Assembly: GCF_002278925.1 (NCBI RefSeq)
Contig: NZ_NCJH01000019.1
Span: forward strand, 1-63,737
Length of the DNA stretch: 63,737 nucleotides
DNA from: Polaromonas sp. 39-63-25
Lineage (GTDB): Bacteria; Pseudomonadota; Gammaproteobacteria; Burkholderiales; Burkholderiaceae_C
Direction of reading: 5' to 3'
The translations under genes were made by a program, and so were the position numbers. Under the pieces are notes generated by a model that was not told the origin of the DNA, searched no databases, and worked only from the letters and a program-made list of their open reading frames with translations. Below, in pieces: positions 62,539 to 63,737 of the stretch. Each line of letters opens with the position of its first letter. Positions within the stretch are counted from its first letter, which is position 1.

Positions 62539-63309
62539 TCAGGACTTGTAACCCTCGTCGATCCGGTCGAGCTTGCGGATCAGCGAGGGCCAGGCAAAGG
62601 CGCCGCCCAGGCCGCCGGTCTGCACCCGCATGGCTTCGGCCACCCCCTTGACGATCTGTGGGTTCACCGCGATCAGCTCGCCACCCGCCTGGGCGTCGAG
62701 CTGGATGCGGCAGGTGTTCTCGAAGGTGTACATGCTGAGGAAGGCGTCGGCAATCGTCTTGCCGACCACCAGCAGGCCGTGGTTGCGCAGCATCAGGAAG
62801 TTGGCCGTGCTCAGGTCCGCCTGCAGGCGCGGCTTCTCGTCGTCGCGAAAGGCCACGCCTTCGTACGCGTGGTAGGCCAGCGAGCCCAGCACAAAGGTGG
62901 ACTGCTGGCTGATCGGCAACACCCCGCATTTCTGCGCGCTGACGGCGACACCGGCGCGGGTGTGGGTGTGCAGCACGCAGCCGGCGTCGGGTCGGGCTTC
63001 ATGCACCGCGCTGTGAATCACGAAGCCGGCCGGGTTCACCGGGAAGGCGGAGTCGATGACCTTGTTGCATTGTTCATCGACCTTGACCAGGCTGGACGCG
63101 GTGATCTCGTCGAACATCAGGCCGTAGGGATTGATCAGGAAGTGGTGCGCGCCGGCGCCGCTGACGGATTCGGGCAGCTTGGCGCTGATGTGCGTGAAGA
63201 CCAGGTCGCTCCATCCGTACAGCGCCACCAGCCGGTAGCAGGCGGCCAGGTCGCAGCGCAATTGCCATTCTTCGGCGCTGACGACTTCCTTGAGGGAGGG
63301 AATATGCAT
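62539..63309 (-). CDS. Class II aldolase/adducin family protein
   Basis: A 256-residue aldolase-type protein. The zinc-binding HTHTR motif and the downstream His in RNHGLLVVG, as well as the Glu/Asp around SDLVFTHISAKLP, fit the family (fuculose aldolase, adducin head). Substrate unknown; some bacterial members act in sugar catabolism. The ATG at 63309 was chosen because upstream residues are unrelated. Confidence 0.9.
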   Translation of the reverse strand: MHIPSLKEVVSAEEWQLRCDLAACYRLVALYGWSDLVFTHISAKLPESVSGAGAHHFLINPYGLMFDEITASSLVKVDEQCNKVIDSAFPVNPAGFVIHSAVHEARPDAGCVLHTHTRAGVAVSAQKCGVLPISQQSTFVLGSLAYHAYEGVAFRDDEKPRLQADLSTANFLMLRNHGLLVVGKTIADAFLSMYTFENTCRIQLDAQAGGELIAVNPQIVKGVAEAMRVQTGGLGGAFAWPSLIRKLDRIDEGYKS

Positions 63310-63411
63310 GAGGGGTCTCCTGAATGGGGTGATGTCGCACGATACGCCAGCGGCGGGGCGGCGACGGTCACGCGTTTGACAAGCGCCTGACCGGTCCGGG
63401 GTCATCCTGGA

Positions 63412-63465
63412 ATGCTATCAAAAGAAGAGCTGTCAGCGCACGTCCCCTAAGGGCTAAGGGCCCAT
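63412..63465 (-). repeat. Dispersed ~55 bp intergenic repeat copy
   Basis: Reverse orientation: GCTATCAAAAGAAGAGCTG, TCAGCGCACG, CTAAGGGCTAAGGGCC. It lies between the aldolase start and the AraC gene stop. Confidence 0.7.
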
Positions 63466-63487
63466 TTGATGCTGAATCTGGCCCGGT

Positions 63488-63737
63488 TCAGTGGCGCAGC
63501 AGCCCGGCAGCCGCGTTGAGCAGCCAGGCTTGGCGGAACTCGCTGGGGCTCAGGCCGGTGTGCCCGCGGAACACGCGGCTGAAATGCGAGAGGTTGCTGA
63601 AACCCCAGGACAGCGCAATGTCGGTGATGGGGCGCGCCTGGGGCCCGCTTTGCTGCAGCTCGCGGATGCAGGCCTGCAGGCGCAGGTGCAGGATGTAGCT
63701 GGCCAGGGTGTCGGTTTCGCCGGCGAAGGCGTTGTGC
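63488..63737 (-). CDS. AraC family transcriptional regulator (5' truncated by the window)
   Basis: Only the C-terminal 83 codons are visible. They contain the second HTH of AraC regulators: PITDIALSWGFSNLSHFSRV then FRGHTGLSPSEFRQ. The N-terminal sensor part lies beyond the window, so the effector is unknown. It ends in TGA at 63488. Confidence 0.92.
   Translation of the reverse strand, partial: HNAFAGETDTLASYILHLRLQACIRELQQSGPQARPITDIALSWGFSNLSHFSRVFRGHTGLSPSEFRQAWLLNAAAGLLRH

Overview
The window is chromosomal DNA from a Burkholderiales bacterium, most likely Comamonadaceae close to Polaromonas or Rhodoferax. The main reasons are the high GC content, the order rpmH-rnpA-yidD-yidC-mnmE divergent from dnaA-dnaN-gyrB, the style of the encoded proteins, and many copies of a roughly 55 bp intergenic repeat that I associate with those genera. 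The replication origin lies inside the window, probably between dnaA and dnaN.

Layout. 1-3.5 kb: tail of an RRM RNA-binding protein, then a minus-strand envelope operon kdsD-kdsC-lptC-SDR. 3.5-6.7 kb: a Kef-type antiporter, a histidine phosphatase and apt. 6.8-12.6 kb: a conserved hypothetical, a cNMP-binding protein, mnmE, yidC, yidD, rnpA and rpmH. 12.6-18.6 kb: oriC, dnaA, dnaN, gyrB. 18.6-21 kb: a MntA/HepT toxin-antitoxin pair, a DnaQ-like exonuclease and DAHP synthase.

21.1-27.1 kb is an island of visibly lower GC. It carries a cytosine methyltransferase, a Vsr endonuclease, a small protein, a MORC/MutL-like GHKL ATPase and two overlapping genes that I do not recognise. This looks like a MORC-type modification/defence system and is the best candidate for something under-described. 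A second MntA/HepT pair follows at 28.9 kb.

27-45 kb: mixed housekeeping and accessory genes, including a VOC protein, a receiver protein, NnrU, UbiB, SH3b and DUF4148 proteins, minC-minD-minE, a MerR/thioesterase pair, a DUF4130 DNA-repair protein behind a near-perfect LexA box, and the conserved ybhP-clsB-ybhN operon.

45-55 kb: a cysteine-free glutaredoxin, a flavodoxin-like protein and a Spy-like protein, then a dedicated exosortase locus: CreB/CreC, a VIT/vWA protein with a PEP-CTERM-like tail, an exosortase, an EpsI-like protein and a stand-alone GT51 transglycosylase. A textbook CreB site (TTCAC-N6-TTCAC) lies just upstream of the target gene, linking the sensor to the sorting system.

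55-63.7 kb: copper homeostasis (cueR, copZ, copA with two CueR operators and an FNR-type site), hemerythrin, an old-yellow-enzyme reductase, a transglutaminase-like protease, a class II aldolase family protein and a truncated AraC regulator. Two diverged copies of a ~420 bp repeat (35.6 and 55.4 kb) contain hairpins with compensatory changes. All calls come from reading the sequence; no database search was possible.
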